NCBI RefSeq assembly: GCF_902635505.1
Contig: NC_045432.1
Span: forward strand, 4,870,775 to 4,934,774
Origin: Sarcophilus harrisii
Lineage: Eukaryota > Chordata > Mammalia > Dasyuromorphia > Dasyuridae
DNA length: 64,000 bases
Reading direction: 5' to 3'
Shown: positions 23,986-35,943 of the stretch, one piece after another
Numbering within the stretch: the first letter of the stretch is position 1
Layout: every line of letters begins with the position of its first letter
Made by a program: the position numbers and the translations under genes
The notes under the pieces: generated by a model
The model's database searches: none
Seen by the model: the letters and a program-made list of their open reading frames with translations, nothing else
Told to the model about the DNA's origin: nothing

Positions 23986-24470
23986 AATTTAATTATTAGT
24001 ATATTATTTTCCAAATATATGCAAAGATAGTTTTCAAAATTCATCTCTGCAAAACGTGTTCCAATTTTTTTTCTCTCTCCTCCCCCTTCCCCTGTCTCCA
24101 AGAAAAGAAATAATCCAAAAGGGGTTAAACATGTTCAATTATTCTAAACATTCTTCCATTTGTCATGCTGCGCAAGAGAAATCAGATCAAAAGGGAAAAA
24201 AACACAAGGGGGAAAGCAAATGAACAAACAACAAAAAAATGATCCACATTCAGTCTCCATGATTCTCTCTCTGCGTGTGGATGGCACTTTCCATCCCAAG
24301 TCTATTGGAATTACCTTGACTCACTTCATTGTCGAAGAGTCAGGTCCATTACAGTTGATCATCACATAATCTTGTTGTTACTGTGTACAGTGTTCTCTTG
24401 GTTCTGCTCACTTCACTTGGCATCAGATCACGTAAGTCTTTTCAGACTAAAACAATTTTTTTCAATTGAA
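23986..24470 (-). mobile_element. L1 LINE 3' UTR
   Basis: Minus-strand L1 3' end. It shows 'aaatatatgcaaagatagtt', 'caagagaaatcagatcaaaa' and 'ggttctgctcacttcacttg'. It stops where ORF2 would begin. Confidence 0.8.
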
Positions 24471-25682
24471 ATTTTATAGCATCAGGAGGAGAGTGCTGGA
24501 ACTGCCCCGAAGGCTCCAAGACATTCTGTACTTCTCCCTCTGTACTTTAACCTACATTTACCCCTCTCCTGCATGTCTATTCATTGATCAGGTTCTGGAC
24601 TCTGGAGTTCCCTTTATGGATGCTTGGTTTAGACATAGAATGCTTAAAGATTTGGCCAGAAGCATCCTTCTTTCTCTTTCTTAGAAATTTTTATCTCCTA
24701 GAGGAGGGCATCTCTATGACCTAGTGGAATGTGATCTTCACACAATCCTCCTTCTTCCTCCATTGGTTTTTTCAAAGAACTTCTCCCTCTCTTTGTTGGA
24801 AAGGCATGATTGAAGATATTTCTGTAAATCACTTTGGGCTCCAGTTTAAAGGGTTGCTTTTTTGTTTTTAGTCCATTTGGTTTGCTGTTCAAGCTGTCTG
24901 CCTGGTTCTTGGCTTTGACACCAAAGATGAAGCACATTCCACTCTGAGGTCCATCTTCAATGCTGGGCACAGTTATCTAGCTATCTTCAATTATACAGGC
25001 TGATGAGGTTAGTCTGGAAGCTTAAAAGAAAATGGAATCAGTTATGCAAAATTAACAACTCATCTTAATAAGGTAATAGAATTTGTTTTCACTATATTAT
25101 CAGATATACTAAATTAACAAATTTATTCCAACTAGCTTATAGAGATACTAAAACATCTTGCTATAGTCCACCTTCTGAAATAAATTCATAACTGTCTGGG
25201 GATGATCTGTATCAGAGGTATTATTAATACAGTCCGAATAGTCATTCTAATCATGAAATGTTTACATTGCTTAGAATCTGAAAATGGCATATATTAAGTG
25301 TTAAAACATTTTTTAATGAAACCAGGATTCTTTTAATCGTCCCAGGGTGTCTCATGGCAAATCTACTGTGGCCCAAGCCAGTAACCAACACAAGAGCAGA
25401 TATTATACTATTCTTTTATAATCTTTCCATTCTTGTCAACATCCAGCAGTCTGTTGCCTGGCACGAATCAGCATGCCACTTTTCATTTAACTTTCCCTTT
25501 ATAAATTCCATCCTCCTGCATTACATCTTGCTGATGCTTATGCAATTGTTGCTGTATCTTGGTCAAGTTCTATTGTATTTCTTCAAATACAAAGATTATA
25601 TCCCCTCTCCTTCCAATGGATTGTTTAAGAAAGGATGAGTGTGTATGTATCTGCTTGCATGTCAAATCAATAAAATTGATAA
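24471..25682. other. No gene found; apparently unique sequence
   Basis: About 1.2 kb with no recognised repeat or exon. Short frames at 24,466-24,684 and 25,354-25,638 have no family similarity. Confidence 0.45.
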
Positions 25683-25760
25683 ATAAACCAATAAGCATTT
25701 ATTAAGTACCTACTATGAACCAAGCACTGTGCTAAAACTCTAGGGATAAAAGGAGACAAA
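25683..25760 (-). mobile_element. L2 LINE fragment
   Basis: Contains 'aataagcatttattaagtac' and 'caagcactgtgctaaa', the reverse complement of the L2 region upstream of its 3' tail. Confidence 0.65.
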
Positions 25761-26394
25761 AGAGGGTCAAGCTCGCAGTTAATGGGTCAAGATTGTTTGA
25801 GATCCTCTTTCCAACTGTCTTATTGGTGTAGTTCCTCTAAGATGGCTGCTCTGGGAGTCAAAAAGTCAGGATGGCCAGATGCCAATGCAAATGAATTCTG
25901 TTTTGGAGTAGTCCAATGGTGAAGCTCCTCAGGATGTGGTGATCTCACATGCAATGTTTCCACAGTTATGAATTATCAAAGTAGAAATCAGGCAACCAAA
26001 TCAGATGCTGGAAAAATCATTGTGGATATTATAAGTACAATGTCTGAGTATATTCTCTAAGTGAGGAGAAATTTCTTGCTCGCTGTGATTATGAAGTAGT
26101 TAAAAAAAAGTAGTGCCAGATGGTTATATCAGTTTATATCTATAGATATGTGTGCGTAACTATGTCTTTCTATACTCTATCTGGTGAGGGCAACGAATAT
26201 TCCAATTAGTAGGCAGCCAAACAAAAGTCCAGATTAGGAGGGGCAGCATTTGCACATGCTGATGAATAGAGCCATCCTTCTGACATTGATCTGATGATCA
26301 TGACCCAGCCATTTTGACACCCAGTCGTCCATGGTGCAGTCTTTTATGATACCAGCCCCACTTCTTTACTTTCTATAAACATGCCCATGTCTCT
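25761..26394. other. No gene found; unclassified sequence
   Basis: No exon or clear repeat recognised. Some phrases suggest very old retroelement sequence, but nothing can be assigned. Confidence 0.35.
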
Positions 26395-26570
26395 GTGAAG
26401 TGTCTGCTATATGCCAGACATTGTACTGAGAACTGGGGGTACAAAAAAGGCAAGAGGTGCTTGCCCTCAAGGAGCTAAAGCTTAGAAACAGGATCTAAGG
26501 GGTGAGAGAGAGTAAAAAATAGATAATGCAATCTAGGTGTTCAGTCTGGGGGACTGGGAGGATGGGAGTG
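26395..26570 (-). mobile_element. L2 LINE fragment
   Basis: Minus-strand L2 with 'tgccagacattgtactgag', 'cttgccctcaaggagctaa' and 'gggggactgggaggatggg'. It is cut off by the LTR that begins at 26,571. Confidence 0.65.
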
Positions 26571-27290
26571 TGTGAAGGTTTTCTGGAGGCAGCCTTAGTT
26601 TCAGTTACAACCAATAATTACTCCAAAGTGCAGCCAGCTGGTAAAAATGCAAAGGTTTATTTCTCCTTCCAAATTAGCCCAGTTAGTTGAGGCCTATCTC
26701 TCTGCTTGGCTCCAAGAGATCTTGCAGCTTTGTCCTTGGCTTCTGCCTCTGCTTTCTTCAGCCTCCAGCCAGCACCAAGTTGGAAGATGCAATGAATCTC
26801 TTGCCTCGAAGATAGGGCTTGTGGGTTCCAAGAGCTCTCTCTGACTCCAAGTCAAACTCTCTCAAGCTCCCAGAGTTTCTAGTAACTCTTCAAGTAACTA
26901 ACTCAAGTCAGTCCCACAAGAAAAAAACTAACTCAAGCTCCAAGAGCTCCCTATATATGTGATCTCCCAAAGGTTAACTCCGCCTTCTGGAGGGAGAGGG
27001 ATTCTGGGTTATCTCCCAGAGTGCTCTCTGGCCCTAAGAACTTCAAGGGAAGTGTGAATTCGGACTAAGCCCTACAAGTGTGAACTCCATTGAGTACTTA
27101 GATACTTATGAGCTCTCTAAAGGTGTGAACACAAGCATTGTTTCCATCAGTTGTACTTAGTACCTTGTTTCAAGTTCTGGCCCAAAATATCTCTTTCTAA
27201 GATCAAATCAATCATATTGAACCATGCCAAATTAGATAATTATTGTCTCTGTCAACTCCAATGGTTTAACACTTTGTAAAGATTCCAACA
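26571..27290 (-). mobile_element. Solo LTR of an endogenous retrovirus (class II/ERVK-like)
   Basis: A 720-bp element with TG...CA ends (minus strand: tgttggaatc ... aaccttcaca). It is flanked by ggagtg (26,565-26,570) and ggaatg (27,291-27,296), a 6-bp TSD with one mismatch. It is the same family as 42,876-43,489 and longer than that copy. A TATA-like motif lies near 26,953 and an aataaa signal (minus strand) near 26,660. No internal viral region is present. Confidence 0.8.
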
Positions 27291-27796
27291 GGAATGCCCT
27301 AGGCCATACTAGGGACGTTCAGCATTTCTCCATTTGCTATAATTAATGGTTCCATGCACAGCTGATGTGATGTTAGCTGGTGAAGAACCTCTGTTTTCTT
27401 GGTGGTAAATGTCAGACCAAATTTAGTACAAGCAGCAGAGAATGGATCCCTATAGCCGCAGAGGGTGAATTCAATACACAATCACCCGAGAACAAAAAAT
27501 CACTCCCTCCACTTTAGCCTTGGCTTGTAGGCTTTTCAAATGAATTCACCAATATTGCTGTCATTGACTTTGAGGTTGTTTTCATCTTTGTTGAAAGATC
27601 TGATAACATCATAAAAGATGTCACGCTAAAAAACATGGGAACAGCCCTGTTTCACTCCATTGGTAACAGGGAAGGCACAAGAGCACTCCCTGTCCATTTT
27701 TCAGAACTTATATAAACATGCCATCATGAAAATGGTGTACGATACTGGACACTGAGGTCCTTTCTGGAACTAAACTGCCAAGTATTCAAACTCTAC
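27291..27796 (-). pseudogene. RTE-type LINE reverse transcriptase relic
   Basis: Minus-strand similarity to RTE-clade polymerase. A segment reading PVTNGVKQGC is near 27,655, and the block KFGLTFTTKKTEVLHQ (27,299-27,481 frame) matches the conserved RTE motif of the form FGLTI..KKT.V. The order along the minus strand is right for one element. RTE LINEs are known in marsupial genomes. Confidence 0.65.
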
Positions 27797-28399
27797 TGTG
27801 GAGAGTGTAACTCCAATTAAAGAGGGAACCCCAAAACTGAAACTCCTTAAAGGAGAAAAGCTCCTTCGACTCTGCCTCAGTGAGGGGACTCTACCCCAAG
27901 CACAAACAGTTTCATCTTTGTTATCTGTATGGGATCGGCTTAGTCCTGAAACCCATTGAATTCAATTCAAATTCTGGCCCTAACTGAAACCCAGCAAGGA
28001 GCCACCCTGGGACTCCACCCATGGGCCTCTTTTAGTTTATAGCCAAAGCCCCCTATTATAAAAGAGCCAAACTAAAACTCTCTCTTTGCAGAGATTTCAA
28101 ACATGCCAGCCCCATGCTTGGCACACCAAGGGTCTCTGCCCACTGGAATACTCTTTCCGGTGCCTCTTTACCCTCACTATTTCCTTAACCAGACTTTAAC
28201 CTTACTTCCAAACCCCATAATAAACCACTTTTATCAATCTAGGTTTGGGGGTCTGTAAATTCCTTTACAGGGCTCTCCTGCGCCGCTAGAAGGGAATCCT
28301 CAGAACTCCCTACCCTTGCGCTGCCACTAGACCTCATTTAACTCCCTGACCACTAGAAACCTTAATTTCATTTGGGTTCCCCAAATCTAAACCTCATCA
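27797..28399 (+). mobile_element. Solo LTR of an endogenous retrovirus, probably class I (gammaretrovirus-like)
   Basis: A 603-bp plus-strand element starting TGTGG and ending CATCA. It has a TATA motif (ctattataaaagagcc, near 28,053), a polyadenylation signal (ccataataaacc, near 28,214) and a GC-rich stretch downstream, the usual LTR order U3-R-U5. I saw no clear TSD. It differs from the class II LTRs elsewhere in the window. No internal region adjoins it. Confidence 0.65.
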
Positions 28400-28599
28400 A
28401 TATCTCAGTCAGTTGTATGATTTTGAAAATGTGATCTCCTTTAAGAAAAAGACTTGTAAAAGATGGTTTCCTTTTCATATCTTCATCAAGAATGCCTTTA
28501 ACGTGTTAACATACCCTTATACAGATTTTAGAGAGATGAGAAAATAGGCATAAGAGTTATTAGTTACTAATATCTTTTCCTGAAGTTTTTTTTAGGTCA

Positions 28600-28830
28600 G
28601 AGCTCTGGGGTCTCCTCTTCACAATGGGTTGGCCATGTTGTTCAAATGCCTTACACTTGCCTAAAAAACCATTTTACAGAGAACTCATACAAGGTAGGTG
28701 CTCACATGAAGGTCAGAAGAAGTGATACAAGGACATCCTCAAAGTCTCTCTGAAGAACTTTGGAATTGATCATGAAACATGGGCAGAGGTTGCCCAGCAT
28801 GTAGTGCCCACATCAAAGAAGTGTCTGTAT
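28600..28830 (+). pseudogene. RTE-type LINE C-terminal relic
   Basis: Plus-strand similarity to the RTE C-terminus. WVGHVVQMP (near 28,625), a basic KK.YKD block and SLKNFGIDHETW (near 28,745) match the consensus form 'RWAGHVVRMPD ... KKRYKDTLK.SLK.F.ID...W'. Its orientation is opposite to the polymerase relic at 27,291-27,796. Confidence 0.6.
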
Positions 28831-28839
28831 CTTTGTGTG

Positions 28840-30289
28840 CACTCATCCTTCTCAGACCATCAAGTAAACTCATGCTTTTTGCATATCCATTACCTGAGAA
28901 TCCTTGAATTTGGGCCCTTGCTCCAAGTCCCGGTAGGAGACCAAATAGAGCAGACCCCACATGGTACCTCAGGAAGGTGGCGCAAGGCCCCGTTTCCAGT
29001 CACAACCTGCCAGAGGGGCCGACTGCTCCTCCTCTGATGGACTTCCTCCCTCCCCTCTGCTGTCAGTGACCCCTGCCCCTTGTCTGAATTTGGTGACTGC
29101 CCTCTTAGGAGGTGCAGGGATCAGCTTTGCTCCTTTTCCAGGGGGCTGTTAGAGAATCCCCAGCGATACTCCAGTTCTGGGGTTCTCCAGAACTAATGCC
29201 GGATGGGAGGTAGAGAGCAGAGTGAGCCGAAGCAGGAGGACAGGGACCACAGCCCTGGACGTGGAGAGGAAGAACCGCTGAGGGCCGGACCATCTGGTGG
29301 CCAAGCTTGGCTCTGGACCAGGAGTGAAGCTGGGTCCTGGGCTGGGGAGGGGGAAGGACTGTGGGGTGGCACAGCAGGCACATACAGGCACCCTCTGGCT
29401 ATAGGCTGGCTGAGTTGGTTGAGCTCTTTTTTCTTTCTGTCCTTTTTATTCTCTATTGCAGAAGGAACAGCTCTCTGAGGAGAGGAGAATGAAGAAATAG
29501 ATTTGGAAATGAACATGAGAGCTATTACATCAATCACTAGCCATAATTGGCTTAGGGGCAAGGGTCTCACCAAACTGTGAGACCATTGCCCGAGTCTGCC
29601 TTACCAGTACAAGGCCTCTCATAACTCTAGGCCTGGACAGGCGCAGATAGGGTTTAGTCTTAGGGAGGACAAACCACCTAAAAGAAGGTCAGGCTCTTTT
29701 CTCCGCACGCTTTGTTCTGCAAACCCCAGAAACGTTATTTCACACCGAAAATCATTATTTCACACTGAATTTTTGACTCATGCCCACAGCCTCCTCCCAA
29801 GAGAGGAGAAGGGACCTTAATGTTGCCATCAAGTATGAGGCAATTACTTCTCTTGACACAAAAGAAATGCTTCCCTCAATGACCTGCAAAGACTTCAAAC
29901 TAGAAACAGCAGCATCTAGTCTCCTTTTGGGAGGAGAAGGATGATATCAAAAAGCACAAGTTTGTTAAACTATTGGCTATTTTCCATTTCAAGAAAGCTC
30001 TGCATTGTCCACACAAATCCTTACAAGTACGTATTCTACCAAGGCAGGCCAGGGATTGGATTCATCCGCCAGATAAAGATCATCTTTTCCAGAAGAGAGC
30101 CCGGGATAGATTCTTGGGGAATCCTCATGGTCCACAGGAGTCCCTTGGAGGAAGATCCAAGAAACAATGGACTGAGAAGTCAAGATTAGTCATGTTGGGA
30201 GGAGAACCAGGAGAACAGTAATGTCAGGAAAACCTAGAGAGATGAGAGTATTCAGGTGGAGAGAGGGTCAAAAGCTCCTCTTTTCAGAA
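28840..30289. other. No gene found; GC-richer unique sequence
   Basis: About 28,930-29,480 is noticeably GC-richer than the surroundings and has overlapping frames on both strands (for example 29,203-29,478 plus and 29,193-29,573 minus). They show no conserved domain, and the composition alone explains them. The rest appears unique. Confidence 0.4.
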
Positions 30290-30535
30290 AAAATGAGGAT
30301 TTCAAAAAAGCCATTGGATTTGGCAACCAACAGATCATTGGTCACTCAGATGATCGAGCCATATTGTAGAGAATAAGAGGCACTAAGAGTAGATGGTTTT
30401 CTCACAGAATATAGCTGTCAAGGGAAAGGGAGATCTGGTGAGAGATAGGATAGCCAGATCAAGTGGGTGGTTTGGGGATTTTGATTTGTTTTTAGGATAG
30501 AGATGACACGGGTGGCTTTGTAGAGGAACAAAACC
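30290..30535 (-). mobile_element. Old LINE fragment (L2-like), low confidence
   Basis: Shares phrases with 38,511-38,795, such as 'ttggcaaccaacagatcatt', 'tattgtagag' and 'ttttaggatagagatgacac'. These resemble the reverse strand of an L2 upstream region. Confidence 0.35.
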
Positions 30536-30539
30536 TTAT

Positions 30540-31042
30540 TGAAGAAAATAATATTATAGCCCAAATCCAGACTTCCCAGGTCAAGAAAAACATAGCCAGT
30601 AGCCAAGGAGCTAGGGAGCAAGGAGCAAAACAAAGCCAAGTAGCCAGGGAGAAAGAATTCAAGTACCAAGAGGCCAGAATTGGGATCAAAGAAGATTTAG
30701 CAGCTACCAATATAAAGGAACAGAGAGCTTGTAATATGATTTTCCAGAAGACAAAAAATAAAGGCTTAGAACAACAACAACAACAAAAAAACATATATTA
30801 AATGAAATAGAGGACTTCCAAGACTTCCTTATGAAAAGATTAGGGATGAGGAGAAATTTTAACATACAAACACAGGAGCCAAGAGAAGTACAAAAAGGTA
30901 CATGTGAATAATAAAATTCAGAACTACAGAAAATTAAACTATTCATATTTCATTCATATTACAATGACTACATGTGGTCCTTCGAAACTGTATTATCACC
31001 AGGGGTCTTAGAGGGAGGCTAATTAGACAGAAATCTTTAATT
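30540..31042 (+). pseudogene. L1 ORF1 C-terminal relic and start of inter-ORF region
   Basis: Plus-strand reading gives FKYQEARIGIKEDLAATNIK, EQRACNMIFQKTKNKGLE and IEDFQDFLMKR. These match marsupial L1 ORF1p C-terminal domain blocks (DLAASTLKDQRAWNMIF; IEDFQAFLMKR as remembered). From about 30,915 it passes into the inter-ORF region, which is then interrupted by the L1 at 31,043. Confidence 0.7.
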
Positions 31043-31695
31043 TTTTTATAACTTTTTATTGACAGAACCCATGCCAGGGTAATTTTTTACAACATTATCC
31101 CTTGCACTCACTTCTGTTCCGATTTTTCCCCTCCCTCCCTCCCTCCACCCCTTCCCCCTGATGGCAAGCAGTCCTATACATGTTAAATAGGTTACAGTAG
31201 ATCTTGGATACAATATATGTGTGCAGAATCGAACAGTTCTCTTGTTGCTCAGGGAGAATTGGATTTAGAAGGTATAAATACCCCGGGAAGAAGAACAAAA
31301 ATGCAAACAGTTTACATTCATTTCCTAGTGCTCTTTCTTTGGGTGTAGCTGCTTCTGTCCATCATTGATCAATTGAAACTAAGTTAGATCTTGTCTTTGT
31401 CAAAGAAATCCACTTCCGTCAGAATCCATCCTCATACAGTATCGTTGTTGAGGTATATAATGATCTCCTGGTTTTGCTCATTTCACTCAGCATCAGTTCA
31501 TGTAAGTCTTGCCAATCCTCTCTGTATTCATCCTGCTGGTCGTTTCTTACAGAACAATAATATTCCATAACATTCATATACCACAATTTACTCAACCATT
31601 CTCCAGCTGATGGGCATCCATTCATTTTCCAGTTTTGGCCACTACAAAGAGGGCTGCCACAAACATTTTGGCACATACAGGTCCCTTTCCCTTCT

Positions 31696-32208
31696 TTATA
31701 TCTCTTTGGGGCATAAGCCCAGTAGAAACACTGCTGGATCAAAGGATATGCACAGTTTGATAACTTTTTGAGCATAGTTCCAAATTGCTCTCCAGAAAGG
31801 CTGGATGTGTTCACAATTCCACCAACAATGTATCAGTATCCCTGTTTTCCCACATCCCCTCCAACATTCCACGTTATCTTTCCCTGTCATTCTAGCCAAT
31901 CTGACAGGTGTGTAATGGTATCTCAGAGTTGTCTTAATTTGCATTTCTCTGATCAATAGTGATTTGGAACACTCTTTCATATGAGTGGTAATAGTTTCAA
32001 TTTCATCATCTGAAAATTGTCTGTTCATCTCCTTTGACCATTTATCAATTGGAGAATGGCTTGATTTCTTATAAATTAGAGTCAATTCTCTATATATTTT
32101 GGAAATGAGGCCTTTATCAGAACCTTTGACTGTAAAAACGTTTTCCCAGTTTATTGTTTCCCTTCTAATCTTGTTTGCATTAGTTTTGTTTGTACAAAAA
32201 CTTTTCAA
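31696..32208 (-). pseudogene. L1 ORF2 C-terminal half fragment
   Basis: A 170-codon frame covering the ORF2p region after the polymerase: KSSHSPIDKWSKEMNRQFSD, then the helical REMQIKTTLRYHYTPVRLA block and the CGKTGILIHCWW motif. It overlaps the next frame (31,419-31,814) with KLWYMNVMEYYCSVRND, so a frame change separates the two. Confidence 0.8.
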
Positions 32209-32793
32209 TTTGATATAATCAAAATTTTCTATTTTGTAGTCAATAATGATCTCTAATTCTTCTTTGGTTATAAATTCCTTCCTCTTCCACAGATCTGAGA
32301 GGTAAACTATCCTATCTCTTCCAATTTATTTATAATCTCATTCTTTATGCCTAGGTCATGAACCCATTTTGACCTTATCTTGGTGTATGGTGTTAAGTGT
32401 GGGTCAATGCCTAGTTTCTGCCATACTAATTTCCAATTTTCCCAGCAATTTTTGTCAAATAATGTTTGTCAAACACTAGATAATTAAAGTTATTGGCTGT
32501 TTTGTCCTTTGAACCTAACCTATTCCACTGATCAACTAGTTTGTTTCTTAGCCAATACCAGATGGTTTTAGTAACTGCTGCTTTATAATATAATTTTAGA
32601 TCTGCTACAGTGAGGCCACCTTGATTTGATTTTTTTTCATTAATTCCCTTGAAATTCTTGACCTTTTGTTTTTCCATATGAACTTCATTGTTATTTTTTC
32701 TAGGTCATCAAAATAGTTTTTTGGGACTCTGATTGGTATAGCGCTAAATAAATAGATTAGTTTAGGTAATATTGTCATCTTTATTATATTTGC

Positions 32794-33111
32794 TCACCCA
32801 ATCCAAGAGCATTTAATATTTTTCCAATTGGTTAGATCAGACTTAATTTGTGTGGAAAGTGTTTTGTAGTTTTGCTCATAAAGTTTCTGATTTTCCCTTG
32901 GAAGATAGATTCCTAAATATTTTATATTATCAGTAGTTACTTTAAATGGAATTTCTCTTTGTAACTCTGACTGTTGGATTTTGTTAGTGATATATAAGAA
33001 TGCTGATGACTTATGTGGGTTTATTTTATAACCAGCAACTTTGCTAAAGTTGTGGATGATTTCTAATAACTTTTTAGTAGAATCTCTGGGGTTCTCTAAG
33101 TATACCATCAT
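32794..33111 (-). pseudogene. L1 ORF2 polymerase-end fragment
   Basis: Starts MMVYLENPRDSTKKLLEII, directly after the catalytic ADD motif of L1 reverse transcriptase, and continues through FSKVAGYKINPHKSSAFLY to KTLSTQIKSDLTNWKNI. A 16-bp imperfect tandem repeat (33,096-33,111 and 33,112-33,127) lies exactly where ADD is encoded and breaks the frame there. Confidence 0.8.
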
Positions 33112-33160
33112 CTAAGTATATCATCAGCAAAGAGTGATAATTTGGTTTCCTCATTGCCTA

Positions 33161-33595
33161 GAAATCTTTATTCTAATTCCTTCATGTTTAGATGATCTCA
33201 AAAGAAGAATGGAAAATATGGAGAAGCGTGCACTGGCAGAGAGAGGAAAGAAGAGTAAGAATGAAGAAAATTGTCTCACATAAATGGAATATACAAAGAT
33301 AAGTTTATGCAGCAAGGAAGGGACAGTGCAGGGTGAGGGGAGTGAGTGACACAAACTTTACTTTTATCTGAATTGATTAAAGGAGAGAAAGATTTACATA
33401 CATATAGTTGGATACAGAAACTCTATTCAGTGGAGAAATGGGAGAGAAAGGGGTTAAGAGATGGGGGTGGGGGTGGGTAATATGAGGGATGATAGATTAA
33501 GGGAGGTATTTTACAAAGCAAAACATACTCTGTTATCGCTGGTCATCCCAGAACATTGCTATCACTTAGTATACAGTACATTTCATTTTGTTCAT
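33161..33595 (+). mobile_element. L1 LINE inter-ORF region
   Basis: Similar to 38,348-38,510 in the same orientation, sharing 'tcaaaagaagaat', 'cactg' and 'acagtgca' phrases at about two-thirds identity by eye. In both places it follows an L1 ORF1/inter-ORF segment, so it is the part of L1 between ORF1 and ORF2. Confidence 0.55.
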
Positions 33596-33599
33596 GGAG

Positions 33600-34355
33600 G
33601 ATTTTCCAGTTTTTTTCCCCCAAGAGCATCCTGCTCATCATTTCCCGGAGAACAATAATATTCCAAAGAAACTTGTTTTGAAATTTTTTTACAATTATTA
33701 TTGCTAATTGTATTTTCTCACATTTATTCTCTCTCTCCTTTCACCCTGTCCTTCCTCAAAAGTGTTTTGCTACTGACCACCTCCTCCCTTAATATGCCCT
33801 CTCTTTTGTTATCCACTCCCTCCCTGGAATATTCCATTCCCTTCCTATTTTCCTGCAGGGTAAAGATAGATTTCTATACCCCTATTAAGTACCTATGTCA
33901 TTTCCTATTTGAGTCAATTCTGATGAGAGTAAGGTTCATTCACTTACCCTCTCTTCCCCTTCTTCCCCTTCACTGGCGTTTTCTTGCCTCTTTTTTTTTT
34001 TTTTTTATGGCAGATAATTTGCACCATTCCACTTCTCCCTTTCTCTTTCTCCTAATACATTCCTCTCTCACCTCTTAATTTGATCATTTAAAAAAATATA
34101 TTATCCCTTCATACTCAACTCTCACCCATGCCCTCTGTCTATAATATACTCCTAATTATCATAATAATGAGAATGTTCTAATGAGTTACAAGTATCATCC
34201 TCCCATGTGTCAACAGATAAACCTTATTAAGGCCCTTATGATATCACTTTCCTGATTACCTCCTTATGTTTCTCTGGGTCCTGTATTTGAAAATCAAATT
34301 TTCCATTCAGCTCTGCTCTTTTCATCATGAATACTTGAAAATCCTGTGAAGCAAA
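33600..34355 (-). mobile_element. L1 LINE inter-ORF region and ORF1 end
   Basis: CT-rich minus-strand L1 sequence like 4,280-4,960. Both contain 'ctgtatttgaaaatcaaatt' type ORF1 end sequence followed by 'ttttcatcatgaatactt'. It is a piece of another L1 lying within the plus-strand L1. Confidence 0.5.
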
Positions 34356-34607
34356 ATTCAGCAAAGCATACTCTTAAAGAGGGGGCAAAAACCGAGAAGG
34401 AAAACTAGAAGAAAACAGGATGGAGGAAAATCCACAGTTAATAATCATTATTGTGAATTTAAATGGACACACTTGAAATAGAAAGACATATACAGAGTTA
34501 AAATAAGAAGTTGGAACCGAAGCTATTATGCTTCAGCTGAAATTTTTTTAAAAAGGCAGGGATAGCAATCATGACCTTCGACAAAGCAAAAAATAGACCT
34601 GATTTTA

Positions 34608-35034
34608 TTTTTTTTTCCTTTTTTTTTTTAATTTAATAGCCTTTTATTTACAGGTTATATGTATGGGTAACTTTACAGCATCAACAATTGCCAAACCTCT
34701 TCTTCCAATTTTTCACCTCTTACCCCCCCCACCCCCGCCCCTAGATGGCAGGATGACCAGTAGATGTTAAATATATTAAAATATAAATTAGATACACAAT
34801 AAGTATACATGACCAAAACGTTATTTTGCTGTACAAAAAGAATCAGACTCTGAACTATTGTACAATGAGCTTGTGAAGGAAATCAAAAATGCAAGTGTGC
34901 ATAAATATAGGGATTGGGAATTCAATGTAATGGTTTTTAGTCATCTCCCAGAGTTCTTTCTGGGCATAGCTGGTTCAGTTCATTACTGCTCCATTGGAAA
35001 TGATTTGGTTGATCTCGTTGCTGAGGATGGCCTG
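34608..35034 (-). mobile_element. L1 LINE 3' UTR insertion with exact 16-bp TSD
   Basis: Minus-strand L1 3' UTR with poly(T) at the left. The repeat aatagacctgatttta occurs at 34,592-34,607 and 35,035-35,050. Confidence 0.92.
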
Positions 35035-35155
35035 AATAGACCTGATTTTAAAATGTAAACATGGAACCTAGATTTTACTAAAACATAGCATATACAATAG
35101 ATTATCAACAATATTAAACATCTATTCACAAGTGACATAGCATCTAAATTCTTTT

Positions 35156-35926
35156 ATTTTTTGTTATACGTGTAGATTCATTTTCCTTATGAATCATGTT
35201 GGGAGAGAAAAATCAGAACAAAAGGGAAAAACCACAAGGGAAAAAAAAACAGAAGAAAAAGGAAAAAAATGAACACAGCATGTGTTGATTTACATTTAGT
35301 CTCCATAGTTCTCTCTCTCCATCTAAAATTTATTGGGATTGCCTTGGATCACTGAACTGCTGAGAAGATCCAATCTTATCATAGCTGATCATCATACAAT
35401 GTTTTCCTAGTTCTGCTTATTTCACTCAGCATCAGTTCATGTAAATCTATCCAGGCTTTTCTAAAATTAGCCAGTTCATCATTTTTTATAGAACAGTAAT
35501 ATTTCATTACTTTCATCTATATCATAATTTATTCAGCCATTCCCCAATTGATGGGCTTCTACTCATTTCCAATTGTTTGCCACTACAAAAAGAGCTGCTG
35601 CAAACATTTTTGCACATGGGGTCCTTTTCCCTCTTTTATGATTTCCTTGAGATACAGACTTAGTGGCACTGCTGGGTCAAAGAGTATGAACAGGTTTATA
35701 GCCCTTTGGGCATAGTTCCAAATTGCTCTCCAGAATGGTTGGATCATTTCACAACTCTACCAACAATGCATTAGTGTGCCCCTTTTCCCACATCCCCTCC
35801 AATATATCATTATCTTTTCCTGTCCCTCTTGCCAATCTGAGAGGTGTGTAATGGTATCTCAGATTTGTCTTAATTTGCATTTCTCTAATCAATAGTGATT
35901 TAGAGCATTTTTTCATATGACTATAG
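35156..35926 (-). mobile_element. L1 LINE 3' end and ORF2 C-terminus
   Basis: Minus-strand L1, 3' UTR then ORF2 (short frame 35,749-35,931 with SKSLLIREMQIKTNLRYHYT). It lies between agcatctaaattctttt (35,139-35,155) and agcatctagattctttt (35,927-35,943). Confidence 0.88.
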
Positions 35927-35943
35927 AGCATCTAGATTCTTTT

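Larger units (their letters stand above)
31043..33158 (-). mobile_element. Young 5'-truncated L1 LINE, 2.1 kb
   Basis: The poly(T)-type start at the left is followed by a minus-strand L1 3' UTR and a long stretch of ORF2 back to just before the palm motif. The short repeat agaaatcttta (31,031-31,041 and 33,159-33,169) marks the likely TSD. The host is the inter-ORF region of a plus-strand L1. Confidence 0.88.

Noticed and set aside
29193-29573. A 126-codon minus-strand frame and overlapping plus-strand frames
   Set aside because: They lie in a GC-rich block, show no domain, and carry no splice or codon evidence.
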